In this document: piece by piece, positions 53,506-61,910 of the stretch
Layout: the number at the start of each line of letters is the position of its first letter
Position numbering within the stretch: the first letter of the stretch is position 1
From: Williamsia sp. 1138
Lineage (GTDB): Bacteria; Actinomycetota; Actinomycetes; Mycobacteriales; Mycobacteriaceae
Direction of reading: 5' to 3'
Length of the DNA stretch: 64,000 nt
Assembly (NCBI RefSeq): GCF_002095435.2
Contig: NZ_MJEJ02000042.1
Location: forward strand, 124,001 to 188,000
Program-made: the position numbers and the translations under genes
The notes under the pieces: model-generated
Database searches by the model: none
The model's input: only the letters and a program-made list of their open reading frames with translations
What the model was told of the DNA's origin: nothing

Positions 53506-53613
53506 TGACTTCCCTTCTGAATGGCGGACAACGTCCGGGTCTCGAAACGCTGTCCGGTGCGATACGCGGATCCGTTCACCTCATCGAACCCGTCTAGTCG
53601 GGGATAGAGAGGT

Positions 53614-53629
53614 GCCCATTCAGTGGACC
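53614..53629. promoter_or_regulatory. Degenerate shared motif upstream of the second BVMO
   Basis: GCCCATTCAGTGGACC keeps CCATTCAGTGG of the stronger copies (CCATCCAGTGG). It lies 108 bp before the BVMO start in a 166-bp gap. Confidence 0.3.
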
Positions 53630-53671
53630 CTTCTCGCTGGTGGTCTTCGTGCGATCCGAGGTCGGTCGACC

Positions 53672-54061
53672 TCAATCCATGCGCACGTCCTCGGGTGACC
53701 AATATGCCTTGGCCGAGCTGATCAGGCCGTCCGTGGTGAAAGTCATGACATCCAGAGGCTCGATCTCCACGACGCCGTCGGGAGTGTGTGTCCGCACTCG
53801 GAAGTGGAAGGCTGCAGAGTCGCCACAGTGACGAAAGTTGAGAAGCTCGGTGTCCCGCTGGGATTGGGTGAGCGGAGCAAAGAACGCCGCGATCGCGTCT
53901 TTGCCGCGCACGGTTTCGGATCCCACAGGATCTTCGACGGTGGCGTCATCGGTGTACAGGGCCGCGATCTGAGATGGCGAGGTTGCCTCCGCGATTGCCT
54001 CGAGGTATCTGCTCACAGTCGAAAGCGCGGTGTCACGAGAGATCTGTGTGGACTGGGTCAT
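53672..54061 (-). CDS. Ketosteroid delta5-isomerase homologue (second copy)
   Basis: A 129-residue NTF2-like protein paralogous to the one at 164. It also keeps the three catalytic positions: Tyr19, Asp44 in 'VEDPVG' and Asp104 in 'EPLDVMTF'. The shared 'AALY' before and 'AIAAFF/Y' after the Asp show recent common ancestry. It is upstream of the second BVMO on the same strand with a 166-bp gap. Two isomerases in one island may serve substrates with different A-ring states. Confidence 0.84.
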   Translation of the reverse strand: MTQSTQISRDTALSTVSRYLEAIAEATSPSQIAALYTDDATVEDPVGSETVRGKDAIAAFFAPLTQSQRDTELLNFRHCGDSAAFHFRVRTHTPDGVVEIEPLDVMTFTTDGLISSAKAYWSPEDVRMD

Positions 54062-54191
54062 GAGCAGAAAGTACGAGTTCGTGACGATGCTGAAAACTGT
54101 GACTCCTACTCAGCGGACACTGGAGCCAAATCGAGCGTTGACGACGGAATGGGTATTGTCCTGCGCGTCGATGGCTTGATCTCACTTCGAC

Positions 54192-54207
54192 TCCCGTCCA
54201 GTGGGAA
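54192..54207. promoter_or_regulatory. Shared operator-like motif in the isomerase-flavin reductase divergent promoter
   Basis: TCCCGTCCAGTGGGAA is one of the best copies, 126 bp before the flavin reductase start and 130 bp from the isomerase start on the other strand. Nothing else recognisable in 54062-54333. Confidence 0.52.
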
Positions 54208-54333
54208 AGGGGACGCCGCCTCGCTGGCGCGCTGGATAGCCTCTATGTGGGCGACGAGAACTAGGTGGGCAATGTATGCGATCGCCTCGTGACCAATGAT
54301 CGGTACCGCTGAAGACGAGCGGCTGCGGAAGGT

Positions 54334-54888
54334 GTGAGTGAGATGCGAGACGCGATGACCAATGAAGTTGTCGACACGTTCGATTCCCGCGAAATGCGAG
54401 ATATTATGGGTCACTTCGCAACCGGGGTGGTGGCAATTACCGGAGTCGACCGTGAGACGGATGCTCCGGTGGGTCTTGCTGCGAACTCGTTCACGTCGGT
54501 GTCGCTGGATCCGCCACTCATAGCGTTCTGTGTTGCACGGACAAGTTCGTCGTGGCCGCGGATCCGCACCGCTGAAAGGTACGTCGTCAACATTCTCTCG
54601 GATGCACAGGAGGGGGTGTGTCATAGCCTCGCGGCGCGCGGCGGTGACAAGTTTGCAAATTTGTCCTGGTCGCCCTCACCGTCTGGTGCCCCAGTACTCG
54701 AGAATGGGCTCGCGTGGCTCGAGGTTGAACTCGATGCCGAACACGACGCCGGCGACCACATCATCGTGGTGTCCCGAGTACGGCACATCCATGTCAGTGA
54801 GCATTCGCCGCTGATCTTCTACAAGGGCAAGTACGGTCGGGTGGAGCATTTCCCTCTTGGCGACGACATCACGACGATCGGCGTGTGA
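54334..54888 (+). CDS. hsaB: Flavin reductase component of a two-component monooxygenase (HsaB-like)
   Basis: A 184-residue flavin reductase-fold protein: 'MRDIMGHFATGVVAITGV', 'GLAANSFTSVSLDPPLIAFCV' and 'GDHIIVV' match HsaB-type NADH:flavin reductases in order and length. It would supply reduced FMN or FAD to the HsaA-like oxygenase encoded at 10656. Start may be GTG 54334 or ATG 54343; GGAAGG lies upstream of both. A small Cys-containing protein follows after 4 bp. Confidence 0.85.
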   Translation: MSEMRDAMTNEVVDTFDSREMRDIMGHFATGVVAITGVDRETDAPVGLAANSFTSVSLDPPLIAFCVARTSSSWPRIRTAERYVVNILSDAQEGVCHSLAARGGDKFANLSWSPSPSGAPVLENGLAWLEVELDAEHDAGDHIIVVSRVRHIHVSEHSPLIFYKGKYGRVEHFPLGDDITTIGV

Positions 54889-54892
54889 AACG

Positions 54893-55165
54893 ATGACGAT
54901 GCAACCGCTCAACTGTGATTCGTGTGGGTTGGCCGTAACTGTGGAGAAGTTCAGCGACGCGCATACCTCGATCCAATGGCTGGCCGACGCCACCGCGTGC
55001 CCGTTCGCGGCCGCCCGAGGTCATGTCCTCGCCGGCGATCACAGCTGCCCCGAATTGCGTCGTAGCATCGATGTCGCGGTGCGCGAGAACACCCTCTCGG
55101 AGAGTCGGATCGAACTCCCCACCGGGGCCGCGATACCGAGGATGGCCCGCGGCGCAGGCTGCTGA
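54893..55165 (+). CDS. Small cysteine-containing protein, unrecognised
   Basis: A 90-residue protein starting at ATG 54893, four bases after the flavin reductase stop. Cysteines are at 8, 11, 36, 52 and 90 ('CDSCG', 'ATACPF', 'HSCPEL', C-terminal 'GAGC'), with His44 and His50 nearby; a zinc or Fe-S site is possible but unproven. It is probably cotranslated with the reductase. I do not recognise the family and give no function. Confidence 0.55.
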   Translation: MTMQPLNCDSCGLAVTVEKFSDAHTSIQWLADATACPFAAARGHVLAGDHSCPELRRSIDVAVRENTLSESRIELPTGAAIPRMARGAGC

Positions 55166-55190
55166 CGGCGCGATCTGGTCGGATAGTTCG

Positions 55191-55206
55191 GTCCGCTGGA
55201 TGGGAA
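55191..55206. promoter_or_regulatory. Shared operator-like motif upstream of the HsaD-like gene
   Basis: The minus strand reads TTCCCATCCAGCGGAC, close to the copy at 34786. It ends 41 bp before the start at 55248. The site before the hsaG-like gene has exactly the same 41-bp spacing. Confidence 0.48.
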
Positions 55207-55247
55207 TGACGGTGTGGCGCGGACCATCTCGATGCCAAGGTCAATCC

Positions 55248-56111
55248 ATGACCACAATCGAAACTGGAAAGCAGGCCCCCAAAGAGCTGCGCACACCATC
55301 GGGTGTGCTTCGTTACTACGAGCGCGGTGAGGGGCCTCCGTTGCTGTTGCTGCACGGCTCGGGTCCTGGTGTCACCGGTTGGCGCAATTTCGCCGGTAAC
55401 TTCGACGAGTTCGCCGCTCGTCACCGGACATTCATTCTGGAGTTCCCCGGGTTCGGTGTCAGTGATGATTTTGGTGGTCATCCGATGCTGACGGCCCAGC
55501 GGGCCGTGATCGAGTTTCTCGACGGACTGGGGCTGGACAAGGTGGCGGTCGTCGGTAACTCCATGGGGGGAGTCGTCGGTGTCTCACTGGCGATCAATCA
55601 TCCTGAGCGGGTCAGCAAACTGGTGACGATCGGTGGGATCGGTACAAGTCTGTTCAGCCCCGGCCCCGGCGAAGGTATCAAGCTGCTGATGGAATTCACC
55701 GACAATCCGACTCGGGAGAAACTGACCCAGTGGCTTCATTCGATGGTCTACGACCCCAACATGGTCACCGAGAACCTGATCGAGGACCGTTGGACGCAGG
55801 CAACTGAGCCGGCAACGTTGGAAAGTGCTCGAAAGATGTATGGTTCGGCGGCATTTGGTCAGATGATCAAAGCGGCGGCGGACTCGACGGAGCCGCCACT
55901 GTGGTCGAAGTTCAACCAGATCAAAGTTCCTGTGCTGGTGACATGGGGACGTGACGACCGTGTGAGCCCCCTCGACATGGCCATCATTCCGATGCGGACG
56001 CTGCCGCAGGGAGAATTGCATGTCTTTCCGAACTGCGGTCATTGGGTCATGATCGAGCAGAAGGCCGCGTTCGAATCTGCAGTCCTGGCGTTCCTCGGCC
56101 GGGAGAACTGA
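55248..56111 (+). CDS. hsaD: Meta-cleavage product hydrolase (HsaD/BphD-like)
   Basis: A 287-residue alpha/beta hydrolase cleaving the C-C bond of an extradiol ring-fission product. Oxyanion segment 'HGSGPGVTGW'; catalytic Ser105 ('GNSMGG'), Asp236 ('GRDDRV') and His265 ('NCGHW'), all as in BphD/HsaD. For a steroid substrate it would yield 2-hydroxyhexa-2,4-dienoate and the C/D-ring acid. The ATG at 55248 matches the usual N-terminus; longer frames overlap the small upstream gene. The products are handled by the genes that follow. Confidence 0.88.
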   Translation: MTTIETGKQAPKELRTPSGVLRYYERGEGPPLLLLHGSGPGVTGWRNFAGNFDEFAARHRTFILEFPGFGVSDDFGGHPMLTAQRAVIEFLDGLGLDKVAVVGNSMGGVVGVSLAINHPERVSKLVTIGGIGTSLFSPGPGEGIKLLMEFTDNPTREKLTQWLHSMVYDPNMVTENLIEDRWTQATEPATLESARKMYGSAAFGQMIKAAADSTEPPLWSKFNQIKVPVLVTWGRDDRVSPLDMAIIPMRTLPQGELHVFPNCGHWVMIEQKAAFESAVLAFLGREN

Positions 56112-56158
56112 CGGCTGACTTGAGGTACTCATGACTTGGCGGTTGGGCTCATCTCTGC

Positions 56159-56174
56159 TCCCGATGGATGGGAA
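56159..56174. promoter_or_regulatory. Shared operator-like motif upstream of the hsaG-like gene
   Basis: TCCCGATGGATGGGAA has strict TCCC/GGGA arms with a 7-base centre, ending 41 bp before the start at 56216, the same distance as the site before hsaD. Confidence 0.48.
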
Positions 56175-56215
56175 GTCATCTCGGACCCGGTGACGCATAC
56201 TGTCAGGCTTTGACC

Positions 56216-57115
56216 ATGGAACCCATCAACGCCGCGATTGTCGGACCGGGAAACATCGGAACCGACTTGTTGGCCAAACTCGAGAGACTTGATTCGATCT
56301 CTGTTCAATATGTCGTCGGGGTCGTCGAGTCCGACGGCCTGGAACGGGCACGAGCCAAGGGAGTCGCTGCCTCGGCCGGCGGAGTGGACTGGTTGCTACA
56401 GCAGAGCCCGCTTCCCGAGATCGTCTTCGAGGCGACGTCGGCGAAGGCGCATGTGCTGAATGCGCCGCGTTACGCGGAGTTGAACATTCAGGCGGTCGAC
56501 CTCACGCCTGCACACATCGGACCGATGGTCTGCCCACCGGTGAACCTTACCCAGCACATCGAGGCGCCCAATGTCTCTATGATCACCTGCGGTGGGCAGG
56601 CCACCATCCCGATGGTGCATGCGGTGTCCCGTGTGACTCCGGTGCCCTATGCCGAGATCGTCGCGTCGGTGGCCTCCCGCGGCGCAGGGCCGGGTACTCG
56701 CGCCAACATCGATGAGTTCACCCAGACGACCGGCAAGGCGGTATCCGAAGTCGGAGGCGCCGAGCGTGGACGGGCAATCATCATTCTGAACCCGATGGAG
56801 CCGCCGATGATCATGCGAGACACCGTTTACTGCATGATCAATGCTGATGCCGATCGCCAAGCGATCACAGAGTCGGTGCACCGCATGGTCGCCGAGGTGC
56901 AGTCCTACGTGCCCGGTTACGAACTGCGCGCCGACCCGCAGTTCGACGACCCGAAAGAAGGGTGGGACGGACACGGCCGCGTCGCCATCTTCCTGGAGGT
57001 CGAGGGCAACGGTGACTACCTGCCCAAGTACGCAGGAAACCTGGACATCATGACCGCGGCAGCAGCGCGGGTCAGCGACGCGATCGCCCGCAACCGGATC
57101 GGAGTATCAGCATGA
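56216..57115 (+). CDS. hsaG: Acylating acetaldehyde/propionaldehyde dehydrogenase (HsaG-like)
   Basis: A 299-residue CoA-dependent aldehyde dehydrogenase of the BphJ/DmpF/HsaG family. '[17 protein letters not shown]' is the nucleotide-binding start; Cys125 in '[11 protein letters not shown]' is the acylating thiol; '[15 protein letters not shown]' is a family hallmark. It converts the aldehyde released by the aldolase into acetyl- or propionyl-CoA. It overlaps the aldolase gene by ATGA, as expected for enzymes that form a channelling complex. Confidence 0.93.
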   Translation: MEPINAAIVGPGNIGTDLLAKLERLDSISVQYVVGVVESDGLERARAKGVAASAGGVDWLLQQSPLPEIVFEATSAKAHVLNAPRYAELNIQAVDLTPAHIGPMVCPPVNLTQHIEAPNVSMITCGGQATIPMVHAVSRVTPVPYAEIVASVASRGAGPGTRANIDEFTQTTGKAVSEVGGAERGRAIIILNPMEPPMIMRDTVYCMINADADRQAITESVHRMVAEVQSYVPGYELRADPQFDDPKEGWDGHGRVAIFLEVEGNGDYLPKYAGNLDIMTAAAARVSDAIARNRIGVSA

Positions 57116-58188
57116 GCAAGCCGGCACTACGTGACGACGTTCGCATCGTCGACACCACACTGCGCGACGGAAGCCACGCACAATCACACCAGTTCACCGA
57201 AACGCAGGTACGCGACACCGTCCGCGCCCTCGACGGGGCGGGCGTGGAAATCATCGAGGTCACACACGGGGACGGGCTCGGCGGGTCGACCTTCAACTAC
57301 GGGTTCTCTCGAACCAGTGACCTGGAACTGGTCCAGGCCGCGGCCGAGACCGCCGGGCAGGCAAAGATTGCCGTCCTGCTGGTCCCCGGTATCGGTACCG
57401 CAGAGGATCTCCGGAAGGCGGCCGACCGCGGTGCCCAGGTCGTCCGGATCGCCACCCATTGCACCGAAGCCGACGTTTCGCTGCAGCACTTCGAGATTGC
57501 GCGCAAGCTGGGCATGGAGACGTGCGGCTTCCTGATGATGGCGCACCGGACCAGTCCGGAGAATCTCGCCAAACAGGCCCGCCTGATGGTCGATGCCGGC
57601 TGCCAGGTGCCGTACGTGACTGACTCGGCTGGTGCGTTGCTGATGCACGAGGCCAAAGATCGTTTCGACGCCTTGATCGCTGAAGTGGGGGACGAGGCCT
57701 GGGTGGGCTACCACGGCCACCAGAACATGAGCCTCGGAGTCGCGAACTCGGTCATTGCCTACCAGTCAGGGGTCCGCTACATCGACGGCTCGTTGTGCGC
57801 GCTCGGCGCCGGAGCCGGCAACACCCCGACCGAACTCGTTGCCGCAGTCTTCGATCGAATGAACATCACGACCGGGCTCGACGTGATGGCTGCGCTCGAC
57901 GCCGCTGAGACCGTTGTCAAGCCGTACCTCAACCGGTGGCCGAAAATTGATCGCAATGCGATAGTCCAGGGTTGGGTCGGCGTGTACTCGAGTTTTCTGC
58001 TCCACGCGGAAGCTGCTGGTGCCCGCTATGGAGTGCCGGTCCACGAGATCCTTCGCCGTTGCGGTGAGTTGGGCTACGTCGGTGGACAAGAGGACATGAT
58101 CATCGACGTCGCGATCCAACTCGCCAACACCACGGGCCCGGTGACCGAGCCGTCGACGGCCGCGGTCGCAGACCTCGTCGCCGGCTGA
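57112..58188 (+). CDS. hsaF: 4-hydroxy-2-oxoacid aldolase (HsaF-like)
   Basis: A 358-residue class II aldolase of the BphI/DmpG/HsaF family. '[13 protein letters not shown]' supplies a metal-binding Asp and the catalytic Arg; '[16 protein letters not shown]' holds the metal-binding His pair; the C-terminal communication domain includes 'YGVPVHEIL'. It splits 4-hydroxy-2-oxovalerate or -hexanoate into pyruvate and an aldehyde passed to HsaG. The ATGA overlap with hsaG supports a complex. Confidence 0.94.
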   Translation: MSKPALRDDVRIVDTTLRDGSHAQSHQFTETQVRDTVRALDGAGVEIIEVTHGDGLGGSTFNYGFSRTSDLELVQAAAETAGQAKIAVLLVPGIGTAEDLRKAADRGAQVVRIATHCTEADVSLQHFEIARKLGMETCGFLMMAHRTSPENLAKQARLMVDAGCQVPYVTDSAGALLMHEAKDRFDALIAEVGDEAWVGYHGHQNMSLGVANSVIAYQSGVRYIDGSLCALGAGAGNTPTELVAAVFDRMNITTGLDVMAALDAAETVVKPYLNRWPKIDRNAIVQGWVGVYSSFLLHAEAAGARYGVPVHEILRRCGELGYVGGQEDMIIDVAIQLANTTGPVTEPSTAAVADLVAG

Positions 58189-58205
58189 TCACGGAGAGGA
58201 AACGC

Positions 58206-59300
58206 ATGACGTCGACACCGCAGGGCCCGGCCTTGGCTGACTCCGGGCGGAACGAACTGCTGCTTTCGTTCCGCCAGAGTGGCATGGCCATCGTGATTGA
58301 CGGAGTTGGCGAGTCCTTCAGGGCGGATCTGGTGGCACCGGCAGAAACGGTCGACGGTCGCCAAGTGGCCAAGATGATCGAGTATTCGTCGGGCCTGGTG
58401 TGTGCGGCGGTAACCGACTCGCACGCCGCACGATTGGAGCTGCCGGACATACCGACGGCGTCGAACAAAGGTGACGCGAACCGACGGTTCAGTGTCGCGG
58501 TCGACGCCGCCGACGGGGTGACCACGGGAATATCGGCACGAGACCGAGCCCTTACACTCGGCGTGCTCGCGAGCACAGATTCGCGACCGGCGGACCTCAC
58601 CAGGCCCGGTCATGTGATGGTCCTGCGTGCCGATCCCGCGGGGCGCGGGCAGGCGGCCGCAGCCTTGCGGTTATGCCATCTGGCAAGTCTGCCACGGGTT
58701 GCTGCCATCGCGCCGCTGATGTTCGACGAAAACGATCAGATCGCGAATAGGGAACATACGCAGATGCTGGCCGCGATCCTTGAGGTACCGGTCATCGACA
58801 GCGCACACACCCGATGGAATGCGACGGCGCACGGCACCCAAGGTGAGTGGAAGCTTTCCGTATTCGATGCCGACTGCGATGTGGTGTGTGTGCGCGCATT
58901 CGGGCGGCTGGACGGTGACGCCGTTCCGCTGATCGGCATCCGTGGTCGTTGTCTGGACAGCGAGGTGGGCGGCTCAGCTGCGTGCCGGTGTGGACTCGAA
59001 GCCGCGGCGTGGACGCGTACGGTCGAGCAGCACGGTGCCGGAGCAATTCTGGTCTATCGCGACCGGTATCAGCGGTGCGTCGACAGGCCGGCGGCCGAGC
59101 TCGCCCGGATGCGGTTCGAGCAGACGAAAGTACTCGCGCGCATGCTGGGTATATATCGATATCGGATCCTTGGTCCTCTGGTCGGCGGGGGCACGCAACC
59201 GGCCGCCTACCGCGGCCCCAGGTCGGCGAACTCGACGGTGATGTCCGACCTCATGGACTTCACCGATGGATCTGATCCCTACATTCAGCGTGCGGTCTGA
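58206..59300 (+). CDS. RibBA-like protein with degenerate catalytic motifs, inside the hsa operon
   Basis: A 364-residue protein aligning with the DHBP synthase (RibB)-GTP cyclohydrolase II (RibA) fusion. The RibB half keeps 'GVTTGISARDRALT' (104-117) and 'RPGH' (133-136), but the catalytic acidic loop DRENEGD is 'GESFRAD' (35-41), and the GHTEA and later Glu positions are lost. The RibA half keeps Zn-type cysteines Cys249, Cys260 and Cys262 with exact C-x10-C-x-C spacing, but not the EGRGIGL-type segment. So neither riboflavin reaction is expected. It starts 17 bp after hsaF (GAGAGG upstream) and overlaps hsaE by 35 bp. Function unknown; a new reaction or a structural or regulatory role in the pathway is possible. 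Confidence 0.8.
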   Translation: MTSTPQGPALADSGRNELLLSFRQSGMAIVIDGVGESFRADLVAPAETVDGRQVAKMIEYSSGLVCAAVTDSHAARLELPDIPTASNKGDANRRFSVAVDAADGVTTGISARDRALTLGVLASTDSRPADLTRPGHVMVLRADPAGRGQAAAALRLCHLASLPRVAAIAPLMFDENDQIANREHTQMLAAILEVPVIDSAHTRWNATAHGTQGEWKLSVFDADCDVVCVRAFGRLDGDAVPLIGIRGRCLDSEVGGSAACRCGLEAAAWTRTVEQHGAGAILVYRDRYQRCVDRPAAELARMRFEQTKVLARMLGIYRYRILGPLVGGGTQPAAYRGPRSANSTVMSDLMDFTDGSDPYIQRAV

Positions 59301-60165
59301 TGCGGCCCGCGTCGCTGCACTAGGCATCACCCGACACCATTCAGAAAGTGAGCCGATCATCGACGATCAGCGTAGGCAACAAGTAGCAGAGCTGCTGGCG
59401 CATGCCGAACAGACTCGAAAGCCCATCGAACCGTTAGTGATCGGGTTTCCCGGAATCGACGTCGTGGACGCGTACGAGATCCAGTTGCTGGGCATCCGCC
59501 GGCGAGTGGCGGGTGGAGCAAGAGTTGTAGGGCACAAAGTCGGATTGTCCTCGAAAGTCATGCAAGACATGATGAATGTCGATGAGCCCGACTACGGGCA
59601 CTTGCTCGATGACATGATGCTCACCGAAGCCGACCCGATCCGATCGAGTGCATACTGTGCTCCACGAGTCGAATTCGAGGTGGCATTCATCTTGGGTGAA
59701 GACTTGCCTGGTGAAGGATGCACGGAAAACGATGTCGTTCGCGCGACGCGCGCGATTGTTCCGAGCATCGAGTTGATCGATAGCCGTATCAGGGACTGGC
59801 AGATCAAGATCGAGGACACCATAGCTGACAATGCGTCGTCAGCCGGAGTTGTTCTCGGCACGAAGCGAATTGACCCCAGCACCGTGGATTTGACCAACAT
59901 CGATGTACAGGTGCACGTCACCGGCGCGGGCGCCACGGCGCCACGGCGATTCCTCGCCGATGGGCGGTCTGATGCGGTGCTCGGAAACCCCGCGACCTCG
60001 GTCGCGTGGTTGGCGAACAAGGTGTCGGCATTCGGCGTCGCGCTGCGTGCCGGAGATGTTGTGCTGCCAGGATCGCTGACAAGGGCGATCGATGTCCATC
60101 CCGGAGAGACATTTACTGCGGTGTTCGGTCGCGGCCTGGGACAGGTCACCGCGACGTTCTCGTGA
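59266..60165 (+). CDS. hsaE: 2-hydroxypenta/hexa-2,4-dienoate hydratase (HsaE-like)
   Basis: A 299-residue hydratase of the BphH/MhpD/HsaE family. 'IDVVDAYEIQL', 'VVGHKVGLSSKVMQDMMNVDEPDYGHLL', 'SIELIDSRIRDWQIKIEDTIADNASSAG' and 'GVALRAGDVVLPGSLT' are near-diagnostic and include the metal-binding acidic residues. It hydrates the dienoate from HsaD to a 4-hydroxy-2-oxoacid for HsaF. The first ~35 residues exceed the family N-terminus; starts at ATG 59266 or GTG 59290 both overlap the RibBA-like gene, so translation is coupled to it. Confidence 0.92.
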   Translation: MDLIPTFSVRSDAARVAALGITRHHSESEPIIDDQRRQQVAELLAHAEQTRKPIEPLVIGFPGIDVVDAYEIQLLGIRRRVAGGARVVGHKVGLSSKVMQDMMNVDEPDYGHLLDDMMLTEADPIRSSAYCAPRVEFEVAFILGEDLPGEGCTENDVVRATRAIVPSIELIDSRIRDWQIKIEDTIADNASSAGVVLGTKRIDPSTVDLTNIDVQVHVTGAGATAPRRFLADGRSDAVLGNPATSVAWLANKVSAFGVALRAGDVVLPGSLTRAIDVHPGETFTAVFGRGLGQVTATFS

Positions 60166-60173
60166 AGTAGATA

Positions 60174-60192
60174 GTCCGCCCACCGTGCGGAC
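60174..60192. promoter_or_regulatory. Perfect inverted repeat upstream of the second KstD-like gene
   Basis: GTCCGC-CCACCGT-GCGGAC (6-bp arms, 7-base centre) lies 47 bp before the start at 60240. It resembles the shared motif in size and in TCC/GGA arm ends but is not a strict match; a short terminator after hsaE is an alternative reading. Confidence 0.4.
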
Positions 60193-60239
60193 AGGCCCGG
60201 TCTGTGCAGGGTTCGACAAGCAAACGAAGGAGCCAACCG

Positions 60240-61814
60240 GTGAATTGGAACGAAGAAGTCGATGTGATCATCGCGGGATCTGGGGGAGTACTGGCGGGCG
60301 CCTACACCGCAGCACGTGAGGGTCTCGACGTGGCGGTATTCGAAGCGAGCGACAAGTTCGGTGGTACCACGGCCTATTCTGGTGGAGGAATGTGGTTTCC
60401 GTGCAATCCTGTCTTGAAGCGTGCCGGCGTCGATGACACTGTCGAAGACGCGCTTACCTACTACCAGTCGGTAGTAGGAGACCGGACCCCGAAGGACATC
60501 CAGGAAGCGTTTGTGCGGGGCGGTGCTCCGCTCGTCGAGTACTTGGAGCAAGACGCGAACATCGAATTCGCGTTGCTCCCGTGGCCCGACTACTACGGGA
60601 AGGCACCAAAGGCGAAAATTGACGGTATGCGTCATATGACCGCTGCGCCCTTGACTGCGGAAGAGGTTGGTTCGCTGCGTGATCTTCTGCGACCGCCGCT
60701 GGACACTGACCGTCTGGGTGCTCCACTTCCCGAATCGCTTATCGGGGGCCAGGCTCTGATAGCACGTCTCGTCATGGCGATTTCGGCGTACCCGAACGCA
60801 TCGTTGCACCTGAACTCGACGCTCGTCGAACTGGTCGTCGAAGATGGTGCGGTCACTGGAGCGGTCGTTGAGCGCGACGGGCAGCGGATCGCGGTCCGTG
60901 CGCGTCGGGGTGTGGTGCTCGGTACCGGTGGATTCGAGGCAAACGAGGAGATGCGCAAGGAATTCGGCGTGCCCGGCTCAGCCGAGGACACCATGGGCGT
61001 CCCCACCAATATCGGACTGGGACTTCGGGCCGCCATTGCGGCGGGTGCAGACGTCGACCTTGTGGATCAGGCTTGGTGGTCGCCAGGGATCACTCATCCA
61101 GACGGACGTTCGACGTTCTCGTTGTGGATCACGGGCGGCATCTTCGTCGACAGCAATGGGGAGCGGTTCGTCAACGAGTCAGGACCTTACGATCGGATAG
61201 GCAGAACTGCGCTCGGCGCCCTTGAAGAAGGCAATCTGGGACTTCCCTACTGGATCATCTTCGATGATCGGGAGGGCGAAGTCCCTCCGATCAAGTCGAC
61301 AAGCGTAACCGTGGTCGAAGCAGAGGAGTTTGTCGCTGAAGGGTTGTGGCACTCAGCCGACACCCTGCAGGAACTGGCCGAGAAGATTGGCGTGCCCAGT
61401 AACAGTCTGGCGGCCACGGTCGCGCGATACAACGGGTTCGTGGCCGATGGAGTCGACCTCGATTACGGCCGTGGCGACGAGGCCTATGACCGTGCATTTT
61501 TCGGCGGACACTCACCGATGGTTCCGATCGAGAGTGGCCCCTTTCACGCTGCCGCGCTCGGCCTGTCTGACCTGGGCACCAAGGGCGGTATTCGAACCGA
61601 TGCTGTGGGCCGGGCGCTTGACCGGTCGGGCGCCCCGATCGCGGGTCTTTATGCGAGCGGCAATACGATGGCCGCGCCCAGCGGTGAAGCTTATCCCGCC
61701 GGTGGCAATCCGATCGCCACTTCGATGCTCTTCAGTCACCTGGCCGTACAAGACATTGCGAAAGCAGATCGCGCTCTGCGCGCGATCGACAATGACTCGG
61801 CTATCTCGAGCTGA
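60240..61814 (+). CDS. KstD-like FAD-dependent ketosteroid dehydrogenase (third copy of the superfamily)
   Basis: A 524-residue flavoprotein with 'VIIAGSGGVLAGAYTA', 'FGGTTAYSGGGMWFP' and a C-terminal 'SGEAYPAGGNPIA', where Tyr485 and Gly489 occupy the KstD active-site pair but the rest of the block (YPGxGxTIG) has changed. 'GIFVDSNGERFVNES' is typical of the superfamily. The GTG at 60240 has AAGGAG upstream. It follows hsaE and precedes the MaoC hydratase. It may dehydrogenate a different steroid position or a ring C/D intermediate; delta1 activity is possible but less certain than for the 23876 protein. Confidence 0.82.
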   Translation: MNWNEEVDVIIAGSGGVLAGAYTAAREGLDVAVFEASDKFGGTTAYSGGGMWFPCNPVLKRAGVDDTVEDALTYYQSVVGDRTPKDIQEAFVRGGAPLVEYLEQDANIEFALLPWPDYYGKAPKAKIDGMRHMTAAPLTAEEVGSLRDLLRPPLDTDRLGAPLPESLIGGQALIARLVMAISAYPNASLHLNSTLVELVVEDGAVTGAVVERDGQRIAVRARRGVVLGTGGFEANEEMRKEFGVPGSAEDTMGVPTNIGLGLRAAIAAGADVDLVDQAWWSPGITHPDGRSTFSLWITGGIFVDSNGERFVNESGPYDRIGRTALGALEEGNLGLPYWIIFDDREGEVPPIKSTSVTVVEAEEFVAEGLWHSADTLQELAEKIGVPSNSLAATVARYNGFVADGVDLDYGRGDEAYDRAFFGGHSPMVPIESGPFHAAALGLSDLGTKGGIRTDAVGRALDRSGAPIAGLYASGNTMAAPSGEAYPAGGNPIATSMLFSHLAVQDIAKADRALRAIDNDSAISS

Positions 61815-61910
61815 CCAAGGCCGAGTTGACGCGGTGACGGTGGCTGGTGAGCGAGTGCCTGGAGCGTCCCTCGCTCAGAAATGTGTGCCCACAATTCAAG
61901 GAAGGCGCTG

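Noticed and set aside
55023-55247. Longer N-terminus for the HsaD-like hydrolase
   Set aside because: It would overlap the small Cys protein and the motif at 55191; the ATG at 55248 fits the family start.
59592-60809. 405-codon frame antisense to hsaE and the KstD-like gene
   Set aside because: It crosses two genes with clear family motifs on the plus strand and has no domain features of its own.
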